Of a stretch of DNA of 64,000 bases, positions 30,255-38,885 are shown piece after piece. The notes under the pieces were generated by a model. It was not told where the DNA came from. It worked only from the letters and a program-made list of their open reading frames with translations, and ran no database searches. Source of the DNA: Burkholderiales bacterium (lineage in GTDB: Bacteria; Pseudomonadota; Gammaproteobacteria; Burkholderiales; Burkholderiaceae_C); contig CANCVB010000009.1 of assembly GCA_947381415.1 (NCBI GenBank), forward strand, positions 1-64,000. Reading direction: 5' to 3'. Position numbers and translations under genes: made by a program. The stretch's first letter is position 1. Every line of letters starts with the position of its first letter.

Positions 30255-30832
30255 CGGCTGTGCTCCCAGTGTTTGAGCCAGTTGTCTTTGTAGTTTTGCG
30301 CCAATTCAGACGAACCCAAAATTAGCAAATTTTCAGCATTGCGGCTTTGGGCGGCATTGGTGAAGTTGTAACTTCCCGTGATGACTGTCTGCCCATCCAT
30401 GACCATCACTTTGTTGTGTGCGATTGCGTGTTGCCCATCTAAGCGCAAAGGCACTTGGGCTTCACGCAGCATATCGATGATGTTTCGATTGGTGGACTGG
30501 CTTTTTTCATCCAACAAGACGCGCACCCGCACCCCTCGCCCATGTGCGTTGACCAAGGCCTGTGCCATGGCCACATGGGTAAAGCCATAGGCTTGCACCA
30601 ACACCTCACTGCGACTCTGGTCTATCGCATCGATCACTGCTTTGGCGGCGTCAGCGGGCGGTGTGAAATACAAACCGATGACTTGGGCATTGTCAGTTGC
30701 AAAGGGTTTGTCTGCGCTTGGAGAGATTTCTTGGGCAAAAGCGCAGACAACCAACAGACTTGCACCAAGACCCATCAAGACCCGTTTCCACGGTCTTGTA
30801 TTTCTGTTTGTGATGTTATGTGTACTGCGCAC
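30251..30832 (-). CDS. Secreted single-HKD phospholipase D family endonuclease-like protein
   Basis: The 193-residue protein has one HKD motif, [20 protein letters not shown] near residue 138. It resembles the small Nuc-type phospholipase D nucleases that work as dimers. A signal peptide is evident: a basic n-region ([10 protein letters not shown]) and a hydrophobic core ending near CAFAQE. The GTG at 30832 is chosen because AAGGGG lies 5 bases upstream and it supplies the basic n-region that the later ATG at 30775 lacks. Likely action is DNA or phosphodiester hydrolysis in the periplasm. It is divergent from a DnaQ-like exonuclease gene. Confidence 0.88.
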   Translation of the reverse strand: MRSTHNITNRNTRPWKRVLMGLGASLLVVCAFAQEISPSADKPFATDNAQVIGLYFTPPADAAKAVIDAIDQSRSEVLVQAYGFTHVAMAQALVNAHGRGVRVRVLLDEKSQSTNRNIIDMLREAQVPLRLDGQHAIAHNKVMVMDGQTVITGSYNFTNAAQSRNAENLLILGSSELAQNYKDNWLKHWEHSR

Positions 30833-30892
30833 GTCTGCCCCTTAAACTCTGTACCTAGGCCATACCACTTTCGCCTGTTACCTAAGCATTCT

Positions 30893-31822
30893 ATGAACCT
30901 CAGTGAACTTTCATCCCAAGACATTCTTGAACTGGCGCAAGCATTGAACCAGCACCCCGATTACCATGTCTTGCGCCGCTTGTTACCCAGACAACAATTT
31001 TCGCCAACGACAGCGGGTCAGGTTTTGCAAAAAGCCGTTGTGCTTGACACAGAAACCACCGGCTTGAGCGCGCAAGATGACCAAGTCATTGAACTGGGCA
31101 TGATTGCTTTTGAATTTGACCCTGTGCTGGGCACTGTTCATGGCGTGACCGCCGTGTTTGATGAGCTTGAAGACCCTGGTCGGCCCATTCCACCCGAGAC
31201 CACACAGGTTCATCACATCACCGATGAGATGGTGCGCGGCAAGCGCATCGACGATGCCCGTGTTCACCAAATCATTGCAGATGCCACGGTCATCATTGCC
31301 CACAACGCTGCTTTTGACCGCCCCTTTGTGGAGAGCCGTTGGCCGGCGTTTGAACAGAAGCAATGGGTTTGCAGCATCAAAGACATCGATTGGAAAAGCG
31401 AAGGTGTGGGTTCAGCCAAGCTGGAATACTTGCTGCAAACCCAAGGTTTCTTTTACGAAGCCCACCGCGCCGAAACCGATTGTTGGGCTTTGCTGGAGTT
31501 GCTCAACGCGGTCCTGCCGCAAAGTCAACAACCGGCGTTGTTGCGTTTGTTGGAGTCGCTCAACCAACCACAGGTCCGCTTGTACGCCACGGGTTCTCCG
31601 TTTGACAGCAAAGATTTGCTCAAAGCAAGAGGTTATCGCTGGGCACCCGAGATCAAATGCTGGCACCGCCAATTAGGAGGCGATAAGGCATTGCAAGAAG
31701 AACTGTCTTGGCTGAAAAACAAGGTTTACCAAGGCAAACGCGCCAGTGTGGACATTGAAACTTTGGGCGGATTGGTCAGACACTCTGCGCGACAAGGCCA
31801 AAAGTCTACGCAGGTACTTTGA
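30893..31822 (+). CDS. DnaQ-like DEDDh 3'-5' exonuclease
   Basis: The 309-residue protein has an exonuclease domain from about residue 45: VVLDTETTGL supplies the first Asp/Glu, HNAAFDRPF the next Asp, and a C-terminal HRAETDCWALLELL the His/Asp pair. About 45 residues precede the domain. A C-terminal segment (FDSKDLLKARGYRWAPEIKC) recurs in this bacterial subgroup. It is not the dnaQ proofreading subunit, being longer and with different termini. Its cell role is probably DNA repair or nucleic acid turnover. It is convergent with a small secreted protein, 2 bases apart. Confidence 0.88.
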   Translation: MNLSELSSQDILELAQALNQHPDYHVLRRLLPRQQFSPTTAGQVLQKAVVLDTETTGLSAQDDQVIELGMIAFEFDPVLGTVHGVTAVFDELEDPGRPIPPETTQVHHITDEMVRGKRIDDARVHQIIADATVIIAHNAAFDRPFVESRWPAFEQKQWVCSIKDIDWKSEGVGSAKLEYLLQTQGFFYEAHRAETDCWALLELLNAVLPQSQQPALLRLLESLNQPQVRLYATGSPFDSKDLLKARGYRWAPEIKCWHRQLGGDKALQEELSWLKNKVYQGKRASVDIETLGGLVRHSARQGQKSTQVL

Positions 31823-31824
31823 GA

Positions 31825-32220
31825 TCAGTAAGACACCAACTGCCAAGGCATATTGCAGCTTGGAACATAGGGATAGTACTGGCCCGATGATTGGCAAAAA
31901 TACGCCACACGTGGCGCCTCTAAATACACGGGCGGTGGTGGTGGCGTAATGACTGTGACTGCAGGTTGGCCATAGGCTTGTTGATTGGCCCAGTACAAGC
32001 CAGAACCAATCACAGCAGCCGACACCCACGGAACCCAGCCTCTGCCCCGGTCACCACGCCATCCATGGTGATCATGCCCGCCGTGGTAACCGTGATCGCC
32101 TTGATCGCCACCACGGCGATACATGGAAGAATGCCGCTCCCCACCCCCCTCCCACGCCATGGACAGGCTGGGAACAGCGAAAACAAGGCAGATTGCAAGA
32201 CAGGACAGGGGCTTTTTCAT
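31825..32220 (-). CDS. Small secreted Gly/His-rich hypothetical protein
   Basis: The 131-residue product has a signal peptide (MKKPLSCLAICLVFAVP, cleavage near MAW). A Gly/His/Arg/Asp-rich stretch follows (residues 25-60: GGHDHHGWRGDRGRG), then one hydrophobic segment (VPWVSAAVIGSGLYW) and a proline run. The Cys-containing tail (YFCQSSGQYYPYVPSC) is typical of a widespread group of small proteobacterial envelope proteins. The His-rich part could bind metal. No function is known. It is on the strand opposite its neighbours. Confidence 0.75.
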   Translation of the reverse strand: MKKPLSCLAICLVFAVPSLSMAWEGGGERHSSMYRRGGDQGDHGYHGGHDHHGWRGDRGRGWVPWVSAAVIGSGLYWANQQAYGQPAVTVITPPPPPVYLEAPRVAYFCQSSGQYYPYVPSCNMPWQLVSY

Positions 32221-32306
32221 AGGAAACCTTGATTAATTGCAAAAGACATGGATTTAACGTGGTGCCAAGGTCCATGGATGACAGCCAAGTGTTTTATGAT
32301 GGGATC

Positions 32307-32648
32307 ATGAAGATCAGTATGGTTATCTGCCGCTTGGCAAGTCTTGTGTCATTGTTGCTTTGGGTCTCATGCGCCATGGCCAATGACCCTTACAAATTCC
32401 CTTATGTCTCCTTGCATGACTTGCCAAGTCCTTTGCAAGAAGCCTATCGAAACGAGAAGCCCCATCTGGGTGAAATTGGTCGCTGTGCTGTCAGTTATGA
32501 CAACAGCATGGACCAGGAAAAAATGGTTTTCACCTGCTCTATTTACGTCAAAATGTCTGCAGTAGCAGAACGCAAAGCCATGGAACGCTGCGAGCAAATG
32601 AAAACAGCACGCGGCATCAAAGCAGCCTGCAAAGTGATTTCTGAATAA
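32307..32648 (+). CDS. Small secreted hypothetical protein, cysteine-containing
   Basis: The ATG at 32307 gives 113 residues with a clean signal peptide (MKISMVICRLASLVSLLLW, cleavage near AMA). An earlier in-frame start at 32229 would bury it. The mature part has paired cysteines (GRCAVSYD, VFTCSIY, MERCEQM, AACKVI) that could form disulfides. Its C-terminal pattern (SYD...C...AxxKAxxxC...C-K/R-I/V) resembles that of the protein at 53633-54151. No known domain is recognised. Confidence 0.7.
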   Translation: MKISMVICRLASLVSLLLWVSCAMANDPYKFPYVSLHDLPSPLQEAYRNEKPHLGEIGRCAVSYDNSMDQEKMVFTCSIYVKMSAVAERKAMERCEQMKTARGIKAACKVISE

Positions 32649-32668
32649 AGCGAGTTCGCTAAAGAGCT

Positions 32669-33049
32669 TTACAGCAAAGGCAGGTAAATGGCGATACACG
32701 CGCCGTAACCCACCACCCAACAGAGGGTGCGAAAACTGGCCCAATCCATCAGGTAGGCCACAAAGTACAACACCCTGGCCGCTACAAACATCAAGCACAG
32801 TGTGTCTAGCCAAGCCGACTCCGCTTGGAAATGCAAAGCCAATAAGACAGCCACCGCAAAAAAAGGAAACGCCTCAAAACTGTTGAGTTGCGCTGCATTG
32901 GCGCGGGCACGCAAGCCTGATTGTTCAGCCAACCATGCACGGGGTTGGTGGTTGTCAAATCCCTTGAAACCCCATTTTGCTGTGGCCGCCCCCAACAAAG
33001 GCATCACGCCAGCAAACAAGACACAAGCAAGCGGCGTGTTCATGGGCAT
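32669..33049 (-). CDS. MAPEG family membrane protein
   Basis: The 126-residue protein has about four membrane helices and matches the MAPEG family (membrane-associated proteins in eicosanoid and glutathione metabolism). It has the typical LRARANAAQLNSFEAFPFFA block near residues 46-65 followed by FVAARVLYFVAYLMDW near 93-108. Bacterial members are mostly uncharacterised. Its ATG at 33049 overlaps the aroQ stop by one base (TAATG), so it is translationally coupled to aroQ. A second ATG two codons later could also serve. Confidence 0.9.
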   Translation of the reverse strand: MPMNTPLACVLFAGVMPLLGAATAKWGFKGFDNHQPRAWLAEQSGLRARANAAQLNSFEAFPFFAVAVLLALHFQAESAWLDTLCLMFVAARVLYFVAYLMDWASFRTLCWVVGYGACIAIYLPLL

Positions 33050-33498
33050 TACTTCGGTTGACGGTGCGCCAATGCCTGTATTGCCAAGGCATAACCTTGA
33101 ATACCCAAGCCTGCGATCACGCCGACAGCGACCGGTGACAGATAAGAATGGTGGCGAAATGCTTCGCGCGCAAAAACATTGCTGATATGTGTCTCAATGA
33201 CTGGCAAGCCAGTGCCTTTAACCGCATCATGCAAGGCCACAGAGGTATGGGTAAATGCCCCTGGATTGAACACAGCACCCAAGGCTTTGCCTAGTTGGCA
33301 CAGTTGTCCATAGGCGTGAATGTGGTCAATCAATTCACCCTCATGGTTGCTTTGCACAAAATGCACCTCCAAGCCCAAGGGCGTGGCCGTGGCGCGGCAC
33401 AAAGCTTCCACATCGGCCAAACTGGCATGGCCATATTGCTCGGGCTCACGCGTGCCAAGCAGGTTGAGATTGGGACCGTTGAGAATAAGAATCTTCAT
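33049..33498 (-). CDS. aroQ: 3-dehydroquinate dehydratase, type II
   Basis: The 149-residue type II dehydroquinase carries out the third step of the shikimate pathway as a dodecamer. Hallmarks are the N-terminal ILNGPNLNLLGTREPEQYG with the active-site tyrosine near 23, FNPGAFTHTSVALHDA near 75, the ETHISNVFAREAFRHHS block near 101 and VAVGVIAGLGIQGY near the end. The start is the ATG at 33498. The frame remains open 9 codons upstream, but those residues are not family-like. Confidence 0.97.
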   Translation of the reverse strand: MKILILNGPNLNLLGTREPEQYGHASLADVEALCRATATPLGLEVHFVQSNHEGELIDHIHAYGQLCQLGKALGAVFNPGAFTHTSVALHDAVKGTGLPVIETHISNVFAREAFRHHSYLSPVAVGVIAGLGIQGYALAIQALAHRQPK

Positions 33499-33579
33499 AA
33501 AATGAGTATACGATGGCACCCTCAACGCTATCCAAAGTCAGGATGGTCTGACAAGCAACGACGATAGCAGGAGTCAACC

Positions 33580-34266
33580 ATGATTCGTTTGGTGGTTTTT
33601 GACGCATACGGCACCTTGTTCGATGTGTACGCGATCAGCGCCATGGCCGAGCAGCTATTTCCCGGACATGGCCAAGCCGTGTCAGTGGTATGGCGCGACA
33701 AACAAATCGAGTACAGCCGTTTGGTGAGCATGAGTGACCCACTCAATCCCTTGGGCAGCCGCCATTACCAATCGTTTTGGGATTTGACACGCCTTGGTTT
33801 GCAATACGCTTGCCAAAAACTGGGGCTTGAACTCACCCCTGCCAAGCAAAAACAACTGATGGACCAATACGCGCAGCTCACTGCTTTTGAAGAAAACCTG
33901 GCGGTCTTGCATCAGCTTAAAGCCATTGGCATGCGTTGCGCGATTTTGTCCAATGGCAGTCCCGACATGCTTTCCAAGGCGGTCAGCAGTGCGGGCATGG
34001 CCGGACTGATAGACAAAATTCTTTCTGTCGATGAAGTACGGCAATTCAAAACCTCACCGCAGAGCTACGGCTTGGTCACTCACCACTACCCTATGGATGT
34101 GCGCGAAGTCTTGTTCGTCTCCAGCAACAGTTGGGATGCGCTGGGCGCGACATGGTTCGGTTTCAAGAGCTTTTGGGTCAATCGCCAAAACTTGCCTTTT
34201 GAAACCTTGGGCCCCCGCCCCACTTACAGCGGCCAGACATTGAAAGACATCCTGCCTTTGCTATGA
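33580..34266 (+). CDS. Haloacid dehalogenase type II family hydrolase
   Basis: This 228-residue HAD protein closely fits the L-2-haloacid dehalogenase group. It has nucleophile Asp8 in VVFDAYGTLFDV, the Ser/Asn motif in AILSNGSPDML near 125, the lysine in VRQFKTSPQSYGL near 157, and SSNSWDALGATWFGF near 184. AGGAG precedes the ATG. It may hydrolyse 2-haloacids such as chloroacetate, though many homologues have other or unknown substrates. The following hypothetical gene overlaps its stop by 4 bases. Confidence 0.9.
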   Translation: MIRLVVFDAYGTLFDVYAISAMAEQLFPGHGQAVSVVWRDKQIEYSRLVSMSDPLNPLGSRHYQSFWDLTRLGLQYACQKLGLELTPAKQKQLMDQYAQLTAFEENLAVLHQLKAIGMRCAILSNGSPDMLSKAVSSAGMAGLIDKILSVDEVRQFKTSPQSYGLVTHHYPMDVREVLFVSSNSWDALGATWFGFKSFWVNRQNLPFETLGPRPTYSGQTLKDILPLL

Positions 34267-34664
34267 AACGCTGGGTTTGGTTCTGTGTGAGTTTGGTCAC
34301 CCATGCTGCGTTTGGTATGGGTTGGTGGGACAGCAAAGCTTCATTGCAAGGCTTTGATTTGACACCTGCCGAATTGAAACAAGTAGGCATCCAATCGGGT
34401 TGGTCCAATGACGACCCGCAATTGATGCTGTTTGAACTCGACAACCGTTTAAGTGGCCCTATTTACTGCGTGGGGGCCAGCTTCGAGATGAAAGATGGCA
34501 AAAAGCGCCAACACGTGTTCGAGCCCAAACTCTATATTCCTGCCGGACAAAAAAGAAATGCCTCGATAAGAGGCATTGAAAAAAAGGACTTGAAAACCTA
34601 TGGCTTTGGTTGTCGGTGCATGCGAAAAACAGCCGACACAGTCTGCGAAAACCCCTACAAGTAG
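34263..34664 (+). CDS. Small secreted hypothetical protein
   Basis: The 133-residue protein begins with a signal peptide (MKRWVWFCVSLVTHAAFGMG). The rest has a hydrophilic N-terminal half and four cysteines (YCVGASFE, FGCRCM, DTVCENP). No domain is recognised. ATGA overlap with the dehalogenase gene indicates coupled translation, but a functional link is not obvious. It is convergent with a bactofilin gene. Confidence 0.7.
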   Translation: MKRWVWFCVSLVTHAAFGMGWWDSKASLQGFDLTPAELKQVGIQSGWSNDDPQLMLFELDNRLSGPIYCVGASFEMKDGKKRQHVFEPKLYIPAGQKRNASIRGIEKKDLKTYGFGCRCMRKTADTVCENPYK

Positions 34665-34673
34665 GGGGCTTGC

Positions 34674-35135
34674 TCAGTTAGAGGTGTTGTTGTTATTGCC
34701 AGCAGACGGGGCAGCAGGGCTTGTTGCAGGGCTTGCCGCCGGTGCCATGGCAGGCTTGCTCGGCGCAGCAGCAGGGTTGCTGCCGGCAGGGTAAACAGGC
34801 GGTGCGCCAACTTGTTGCATTTCGCCGCGGAATTCACCGCCACGCTCGATTTGAATTTGCGAATACTCCAGCTTGCCAGAGACTTTGCCGGTGGCGCGGA
34901 TGTGCAAATGGTCACGGCAGTGAATGACTTGGTGCATCTCACCTTCAACTTCAATGCTACGTGCAGTGACTTTGCCCGTGATTTTTCCAGACTGACCGAT
35001 GAAGATTTCTTCTGCCGTCAACTCGCCATCCACAGTGCCGTAAATCGTGGCTTTCTTTGGCACATTGAGCGTGCCCTTGAAAGTCACGCCGTTGCCAATC
35101 ACCAGATTGTTGGATTGATCAATATTGGTTGCCAT
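34674..35135 (-). CDS. Bactofilin (first locus)
   Basis: The 153-residue protein has the bactofilin beta-helix core (about residues 10-110). Regularly repeated turns include NLVIGNGVTFKGTLN, ATIYGTVDGELTAEEIFIG, SGKITGKVTARSIEVEGEM and ATGKVSGKLEYSQIQIERGG. Bactofilins polymerise into filaments on the membrane and place cell-wall or envelope machinery. The C-terminus is a disordered Ala/Pro/Asn tail. It lies 33 bases after the DUF4337 membrane protein gene and may be the last gene of that run. A second bactofilin is at 52998-53381. Confidence 0.93.
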   Translation of the reverse strand: MATNIDQSNNLVIGNGVTFKGTLNVPKKATIYGTVDGELTAEEIFIGQSGKITGKVTARSIEVEGEMHQVIHCRDHLHIRATGKVSGKLEYSQIQIERGGEFRGEMQQVGAPPVYPAGSNPAAAPSKPAMAPAASPATSPAAPSAGNNNNTSN

Positions 35136-35168
35136 AAGTCAGTCTCGCTTTGAAATGAAGTGGATAGT

Positions 35169-35741
35169 TTAGTAAAAAAGGAAATAGCCGTTGATGGTGC
35201 ATGCCGAACCCACCAAGCCCAAGAGGATAGCGGCATAAAACATGGGGCGTCGGTTGGAGATGATGGCCACAGAGGTCAAGACAATGGCCAGCTGCAGCAA
35301 GCCTTCGGCATAGTCAAACCACGGGTCTTTGCGCAAGGCCAGGTCACGCTCTTCTTCCAAATGCTTGGCTTTGGCCATGAGTTCCTTTTTGCCTTCACCC
35401 GTATCGGGTTCGGACTCATAGCGTTCGATGGTTTTTTTGTAGGCCGCCAGTTTGTTCTGTATCAATTCTGTGGCTTGAGGGCTGAGCTTCTCAGTGGCCA
35501 ACTGGATTTCCAAGCGATCAGCAGACAGTTTGTACTCGGTTTGGCGAATGCTCTTGGCTTGAAAAAAAGAATACGTGTTGGCAGCAAGAATATTGGTCAT
35601 GGTTGCCTCTTTGCCGGTGTTGCTGCCGCCGAGGTTATTCAAAGCCAATATCAAAGCCAAGGTAGACACCAGCAAAGCGCAATAGGTCTTGAACGGGTCG
35701 CCGGCGGCTTCAGCCAATTCGGTAGGGTCTGGGGTTTCCAT
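35169..35741 (-). CDS. DUF4337-type membrane protein
   Basis: The 190-residue protein has one membrane helix near residues 20-36 and two near the C-terminus (about 148-163 and 168-186). Between them is a long charged, probably coiled-coil segment (KLSADRLEIQLATEKLSPQA and following). This layout fits the DUF4337 family, whose role is unknown. It sits 35 bases after the DUF3299 gene and just before bactofilin, so an envelope scaffold role is conceivable. Confidence 0.8.
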   Translation of the reverse strand: METPDPTELAEAAGDPFKTYCALLVSTLALILALNNLGGSNTGKEATMTNILAANTYSFFQAKSIRQTEYKLSADRLEIQLATEKLSPQATELIQNKLAAYKKTIERYESEPDTGEGKKELMAKAKHLEEERDLALRKDPWFDYAEGLLQLAIVLTSVAIISNRRPMFYAAILLGLVGSACTINGYFLFY

Positions 35742-35776
35742 GGATCAAGGTCAAAATCGTATCGGGTGCATTGTAG

Positions 35777-36352
35777 TCAGCGTTTGACCGGTTTTACCTC
35801 GTAGGGAGTCACAGAAACAGCTTCGATCAAATAGCCGCTAACCCCTTGGGAGGTGGCGACCCGCCCTTCTTTGATCTCCCCCTCAACCCAAACGATGTCC
35901 ATAGACTCCGGTAACTTCTTGATTTTGCTCTGTGCGGTGGGGCGAATGAGGACAATTTGATTAGCGGGCGGGGGTGGTGTATGAATGCACGCACCAAAAT
36001 AAGGAACCAACAAAAACTCACGCTTTTCGCTGCGCTCAGCGTCCAAAGGCACCACGTAGCCAGGTAAACGCACTTTTTTGTTCAACTGCGTTTTGACAAT
36101 GGGTGCTTCGTCGAATTTTTTGCGCATGACGGCCATGGCTTTGTAAGCTTCTTCGCTGCTGTCTTGCAAATTGGACAATTTGCCCACTGCGGCCATCTCT
36201 TTGGACATTTCTTTCACCCAAGGCTCGGGCATGAGATCGTTCCAATCGATCAGGTTGTAACCAGGGGTTTGGGCGCCCGCACCCAAGGCCGTGGTGAGCG
36301 CCATCCAGCACACACAACGCAACACCTTATTCACCCAAGCTTGCCAATGCAT
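35777..36352 (-). CDS. DUF3299 family periplasmic protein
   Basis: The ATG at 36352 (AAGGAAA upstream) gives 191 residues with a signal peptide ending near GAGAQ. An open frame continues 57 codons upstream into the permease gene but looks spurious. The mature part has DUF3299 features: KKVRLPGYVVPLDAE, REFLLVPYFGACIHTPPPPANQI with a Cys-x-His pair, and VWVEGEIKEGR. DUF3299 genes often accompany DUF2796/ABC transporter genes, as here. The Cys/His pair suggests metal handling. Confidence 0.85.
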   Translation of the reverse strand: MHWQAWVNKVLRCVCWMALTTALGAGAQTPGYNLIDWNDLMPEPWVKEMSKEMAAVGKLSNLQDSSEEAYKAMAVMRKKFDEAPIVKTQLNKKVRLPGYVVPLDAERSEKREFLLVPYFGACIHTPPPPANQIVLIRPTAQSKIKKLPESMDIVWVEGEIKEGRVATSQGVSGYLIEAVSVTPYEVKPVKR

Positions 36353-36369
36353 ACATATTTCCTTTTCAC

Positions 36370-37659
36370 TCAAACCGACGGTGGATGCAAACCGTCTGAC
36401 AAAGACAGGCGATACGCCCGCCACGCTGGCACCCAACTGGCCAAGCAAGCAGCGCCACACAAGCCCGCCAAAGCCCACCACGCCTGCGTCACAGGCCACC
36501 CTGGCTGCACCAACACACCCCATTCAGTGCGCAATGTGGATTGACCCACCATCAGAAACACTTGGCACAACACATAGCCAAACACTATACCCACCACACA
36601 AACCAACAAAGACTCCAACAGAACAAAACCCATCAAGGCCAAGGGTGCTGCACCCATGGCACGCAAAATAGCCAGCTCTTTGCGTCGCCCAGCCATGGCC
36701 ACCAAGAGCACCGCCGCGACGCTGAACATCGCGCTTACCGCCACCAGAATGCCCACCAGCAACAAGGTGTTTTCAACCACCTTGACGATCTGCCACAACT
36801 CATCCAAAGCCACCCCAGGCATGACCGCCATCAACTGCCCGCGCTCCAAGCTTTCGATCTTGCGCCGCACCGAAAACACCTCGGCACGGTTGTGCAAACC
36901 CACCCATACCGCAGACAAAGAAGCAGGTTGCAAGTCCTTCATATCGGGGACGGAGGCGATGCCACTTGCCACTTTTAAAGCACCGGGTGAAATGCCCATG
37001 CCCCATCCGACATGGATGGCTTCAAACGCCTGCAAGCTGACAATGACGCTTCGGTCGATGGGTGCACCGGTAGGCGCCAAAATGCCCACCACCGTCATGG
37101 GGTGGTCTTCGTGCTCGGTGCCAAGACCACTGGACTGCCCGTGGGTAAGCACCAATTTGTCATGGAGCTTGTGTCCAAAACGACGGGCCACTTCCGCGCC
37201 CAAAACCACTTCGTTCAAGGCCTCTGGCTGGGTAAGTGGGTCTGCAAAAGGCCGGCCTTGGGCCCATTGCAAGCCTTGACCTTGGCTTTTGAAACGAGTG
37301 AAGATCTCTGGTGAACTACCCAGTACAGGGTGACCCAAGTAACTGTCGCCCAGCTGTATCGGCACCGCCCATTGCACCTGCGGCAATTGCGCCAGTGCCA
37401 CAAAGCCCTCGTAGCCCATGTTGCGCGAAGGGCGTCCAATTTGGAACACGCTGTAGAGCATGAGTTCGGTGGCACTTCCACGCGGTCCCACGATCAAGTC
37501 CACGCCACTCAAAGCGTTGGAGAAACTGCGCTTGGCGTCCTCGCGCAGTTGCTGTACAGCCAACAAGATCAGCACCGACACGCTGACCGACACCATCACC
37601 ATGGCCAAGGCCTGCCTGCGCGACCACGCACTGCGCCATGCCAAGCTCAGCCACATCAT
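36370..37659 (-). CDS. FtsX/MacB-type ABC transporter permease
   Basis: The 429-residue protein has an N-terminal helix near residues 13-32, a large periplasmic MacB_PCD-like domain (about 40-290) and three C-terminal helices (about 300-325, 345-370, 395-415). The C-terminal region is of FtsX type (AILRAMGAAPLALMGFVLLES). It overlaps the ATPase gene by 4 bases. With the DUF2796 and DUF3299 genes it forms a unit like the Zrg zinc systems, though FtsX-type permeases more often export or transmit force than import. Confidence 0.9.
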   Translation of the reverse strand: MMWLSLAWRSAWSRRQALAMVMVSVSVSVLILLAVQQLREDAKRSFSNALSGVDLIVGPRGSATELMLYSVFQIGRPSRNMGYEGFVALAQLPQVQWAVPIQLGDSYLGHPVLGSSPEIFTRFKSQGQGLQWAQGRPFADPLTQPEALNEVVLGAEVARRFGHKLHDKLVLTHGQSSGLGTEHEDHPMTVVGILAPTGAPIDRSVIVSLQAFEAIHVGWGMGISPGALKVASGIASVPDMKDLQPASLSAVWVGLHNRAEVFSVRRKIESLERGQLMAVMPGVALDELWQIVKVVENTLLLVGILVAVSAMFSVAAVLLVAMAGRRKELAILRAMGAAPLALMGFVLLESLLVCVVGIVFGYVLCQVFLMVGQSTLRTEWGVLVQPGWPVTQAWWALAGLCGAACLASWVPAWRAYRLSLSDGLHPPSV

Positions 37660-38342
37660 GGCTGGCCTCGCAAGGGCATGGCAAACACATGATCGAAACG
37701 CGAAGCCAAATGCGCGTTATGGCTGACCAAGACCACGCTGGCAGATTGACGCCGTGCGGTACGCAGCAAAAGCTCTAGAAATTCCAGTTGGTTAGCGTCG
37801 TCCAAGGCAGAGGTGGGCTCATCGGCAATCACCAAGCGCGGACTGCCCATCAGCGCACGCACGGCGGCCACACGCTGTTGCTGACCGACGGACAACTGAT
37901 GGACCGGTTGCTTCCACACGCGTGGGGATAAACCCAAGGTCTGGATCAAGTGAAGCGCTTGGCTTTGGGCGTCGCCCCACTCTTGGGCAGCAGCTTGGGC
38001 GCGACTGGGGAACAAGCGCGTCGGCAACAGCACATTGGCCTGTACATCCAGGTAAGGCAGCAAATTGAATTGCTGGAAAATCACACCCATATGCTCACCA
38101 CGCAAACGGTCACGTGCAACGCTGCTGAGTTGAGCCATGTCTTGCCCAAGCACCTCGAGTTGGCCTTGGCTGACCGCAATCACGCCTGCCAGCATGCCCA
38201 GCAATGTGCTTTTGCCACAGCCACTGGGGCCTTGAATAAACAGGTTTTCACCCTGCGCCAGCGTCAGTTGCGCAATGTCAAACAAGGGCGGCGAAGTGCC
38301 CCAAGCATGGGAGAGTTGCGAGAGCTGAAGGGCGTGGGTCAC
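37656..38342 (-). CDS. ABC transporter ATP-binding protein (LolD/MacB class)
   Basis: The 228-residue ATPase has Walker A GPSGCGKST at residues 38-46, the Q-loop in IFQQFNLLPYLDVQANVLLP near 90, signature LSVGQQQRVAAVRAL near 148, Walker B LVIADEPTSALD near 167 and the H-loop VLVSHNAHLA near 203. It couples with the permease encoded immediately downstream (4-base overlap). It starts 3 bases after the DUF2796 gene. Sequence alone does not show the substrate. Confidence 0.94.
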   Translation of the reverse strand: MTHALQLSQLSHAWGTSPPLFDIAQLTLAQGENLFIQGPSGCGKSTLLGMLAGVIAVSQGQLEVLGQDMAQLSSVARDRLRGEHMGVIFQQFNLLPYLDVQANVLLPTRLFPSRAQAAAQEWGDAQSQALHLIQTLGLSPRVWKQPVHQLSVGQQQRVAAVRALMGSPRLVIADEPTSALDDANQLEFLELLLRTARRQSASVVLVSHNAHLASRFDHVFAMPLRGQP

Positions 38343-38345
38343 GGT

Positions 38346-38885
38346 TTACCAGCGAAGCACCGGGTCCTTGGCTTTGAGGGTGACGCTGGACTGTCCTTTG
38401 GGGCTGACCATGTCCACTTTCAAAGCACTTAAACGGACGTGCTTCTTAAACAAGGGAATTTCAATCTGTGTCAAAGCGCTGGGCTGGCTGCAGCTGAACT
38501 CGAGTTCGGCATCCAAGTCGCTGTGCTCGGCTGTTTTGCCTTTGAACATCGCGGCATTCACTTGCAAAGACACCAACTTGCAAGCGGCAGCTGCAGGCAG
38601 GGTAATGAAGTAACTGGCTTGCCCGGTTGCTGCTTGCAACTCGACCATGGCTTTTTTTTGTGCGGGTGTACGCGGCAAATGCTCATGACCCAGCAGGCTC
38701 TCCATGGGAATGTCAAAGTGGGCTGTGAGCATGCCACCTTGCACCACCAACTCGAGACTACCTAGACCGTGGGTGTGGGCAGCGTGTACATGCGAATCTG
38801 CTGACACCTTGTCAGCGGCACTCGCCAAAGACAGTGCCCCCGCAAGCACGCAGATAAACACAGCACCCTGCTTCATCACCGTCAT
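38346..38885 (-). CDS. DUF2796 (ZrgA-like) periplasmic protein
   Basis: The 179-residue protein has a signal peptide (cleavage near ASAA). Its first mature segment is histidine-rich (HVHAAHTHGLGSLELVVQGG), the DUF2796 hallmark. FDIPMESLLGHEHLPRTPAQ and two cysteines (AACKLVSL, EFSCSQ) follow. As I recall, the Vibrio family member ZrgA works with an ABC transporter in zinc uptake, so zinc binding is the best guess. The ATG at 38885 overlaps the quinone oxidoreductase stop by one base. The long His-rich central loop of some relatives is missing. Confidence 0.88.
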   Translation of the reverse strand: MTVMKQGAVFICVLAGALSLASAADKVSADSHVHAAHTHGLGSLELVVQGGMLTAHFDIPMESLLGHEHLPRTPAQKKAMVELQAATGQASYFITLPAAAACKLVSLQVNAAMFKGKTAEHSDLDAELEFSCSQPSALTQIEIPLFKKHVRLSALKVDMVSPKGQSSVTLKAKDPVLRW